A DNA stretch of 7,648 nucleotides, taken from contig SKPT01000113.1 of the NCBI GenBank assembly GCA_007119405.1, positions 1 to 7,648 on the forward strand, in the 5' to 3' direction. The translations under genes were made by a program, and so were the position numbers. The number at the start of each line of letters is the position of its first letter. The first letter of the stretch is position 1. The notes below the pieces were generated by a model. The model was not told the DNA's origin. It ran no database searches and saw only the letters and a list, made by a program, of their open reading frames with translations. Shown here in pieces: positions 7,068 through 7,648 of this stretch. This stretch comes from Phycisphaeraceae bacterium. GTDB lineage: Bacteria > Planctomycetota > Phycisphaerae > Phycisphaerales > Phycisphaeraceae.

Positions 7068-7372
7068 ATGAACCAGCACGGCCACATCCGACTCGATCAG
7101 CGATGCCAGGCCGACTTGGCCCCGCTGCTGGCACGGCTCTACCGCAGCGCCGAGCAGATGGCCCATCGCCGCATGAAAAAGCTCATGCACCCCTGGCCCG
7201 AGGTGATGTGGGGTCGGGTTCGGGCTTGGAGCCCACGGGCGAGACTCTGCGATTTGCGCATGGAGCAGACAGGCTGCCGCCGCGTCGCTGGGGACCCCTG
7301 CCTCAGATCAGAGCGATCAAGTACACCGGCTGTCGCGGGCTTGAGTGGTGCCCCGGCGCCATGGCATCCTGA
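7068..7372 (+). pseudogene. Possible remnant ORF in the spacer between nth and the lyase gene
   Basis: From ATG 7068, about 49 codons (to about 7214) show strong third-position GC (roughly 86%) and give a plausible basic peptide, MNQHGHIRLDQRCQ..., with LLARLYRSAEQMAHRRMKKL further on. After that the same frame stays open only by running through the repeat and antisense to nth, so it cannot be intact. The +2 frame carries on to TGA at 7370-7372 with weaker codon bias. This could be a frameshifted relic of a small gene, or a chance open frame in GC-rich DNA. I recognise no family, and no good Shine-Dalgarno sequence precedes the ATG. Bases 7222-7234 and 7231-7240 form overlapping small hairpins. 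I see no other gene between 6798 and 7452. Confidence 0.2.
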
Positions 7373-7387
7373 AGCCTCAGGCTCGCT

Positions 7388-7455
7388 CCGTCCGTGTTCA
7401 TCCGCGTGCATCTGCGGCTTTTCTCCTCTCCGTGCTCTCTGCGCCTCCGCGGTTA
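7388..7455. repeat. Dispersed-repeat-like segment abutting the nth stop codon
   Basis: The segment reads, on the minus strand, as TAACCGCGGAGGCGCAGAGA, then a CGGAGAGGAG stretch, then GCAGATGCACGCGGATGAAC and ACGGAC. From memory, this resembles a family of intergenic repeats with alternating xCGCGGAxG and GATGAACACGGAT blocks that recur in planctomycetes and several other phyla. Only one copy is in the window, so repetition is not shown here. Its first three bases on the minus strand are the TAA stop of nth. Confidence 0.45.
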
Positions 7456-7648
7456 CATCCCCTCCACCCCCACCTTCGGGCAGCTCCGGCTCACGGGGCA
7501 GCTCGGGCACAGCGGCGAGCGCGCCTTGCAGATCGCCCGGCCGTGCCAGATCAGCAGGTGCGCCAGCATCGCCCAGTTCTTGCGCGGAAAGCGCGCCATC
7601 AGATCCAGCTCGATCTTCTTCGGGTCCGTGTGCTCGGTGAAGCCCAGG
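7453..7648 (-). CDS. nth: Endonuclease III, C-terminal part (5' end off window)
   Basis: The last 64 residues and the TAA stop are present; the catalytic helix-hairpin-helix and the active-site Lys and Asp lie off the right edge. The fragment begins LGFTEHTDPKKIELDLM and contains HLLIWHGRAICKARSPLC, the typical start of the endonuclease III iron-sulfur loop. The four cysteines (codons at 7528, 7507, 7498 and 7480) follow the C-x6-C-x2-C-x5-C pattern that binds the 4Fe-4S cluster. The enzyme is a bifunctional DNA glycosylase and AP lyase that removes oxidised pyrimidines in base excision repair. A MutY homologue would have the same cysteine spacing, but the DP.KIE.DLM and HGR.iC.AR.P.C sequence fits Nth better. 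A short tail of eight residues follows the last cysteine. Confidence 0.93.
   Translation of the reverse strand, partial: LGFTEHTDPKKIELDLMARFPRKNWAMLAHLLIWHGRAICKARSPLCPSCPVSRSCPKVGVEGM

Noticed and set aside
7139..7510. 123-codon minus-strand open frame overlapping the nth end
   Set aside because: It overlaps nth out of frame and reads through the repeat segment, giving a peptide typical of translated intergenic repeats (TAEAQRARRGEKPQMHADEHG minus its last residues).

Overview
The window is GC-rich and comes from a bacterium that is most likely a planctomycete, probably of the Phycisphaerae. The main support is one protein that combines a signal peptide, autotransporter-like beta-strand repeats, two dockerin-like calcium loops (GDxNxDGxxDTGDVA pattern) and a C-terminal PEP-CTERM sorting signal. 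That combination is typical of the group. A metalloprotease fused to T5SS/PEP-CTERM-associated repeats, a heparinase II/III-type polysaccharide lyase homologue and repeat-rich spacers fit as well. The taxonomic call is inference from protein style, not from a marker gene.

All four confident genes lie on the minus strand, so transcription runs from right to left. From the right edge they are: (1) the last 64 codons of endonuclease III (nth, 7453-7648), with a complete 4Fe-4S cysteine motif; (2) a spacer of about 650 bp with a dispersed-repeat-like segment touching the nth stop codon, a weak ORF remnant and two small palindromes upstream of the next gene; (3) a complete heparinase II/III family gene (4161-6797, 878 aa) with an N-terminal beta-rich extension and no visible signal peptide; (4) a 471-bp spacer dominated by a 206-bp element (3881-4086) that is one long imperfect palindrome, followed by a candidate promoter and hairpin leader; (5) a complete PEP-CTERM/dockerin-like surface protein gene (1791-3689, 632 aa); (6) a 213-bp spacer; (7) a secreted zinc metalloprotease (1-1577) whose C-terminus lies off the left edge.

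The genes do not form a tight operon: the spacers are 213, 471 and 655 bp. Genes 5 and 7 are both predicted to be exported and share a W...NW..G.P module that leads into beta-strand repeats, so they may act in the same cell-surface or extracellular layer. The lyase may serve use of an acidic polysaccharide such as a uronic-acid polymer, but its substrate cannot be read from the sequence. nth is a housekeeping DNA-repair gene with no evident link to the others.

No clear multi-gene novel system is visible. The most unusual object is the 206-bp palindromic element, with nested hairpins that are complementary both within themselves and to each other. Long plus-strand ORFs opposite the minus-strand genes are products of GC bias and were not annotated.
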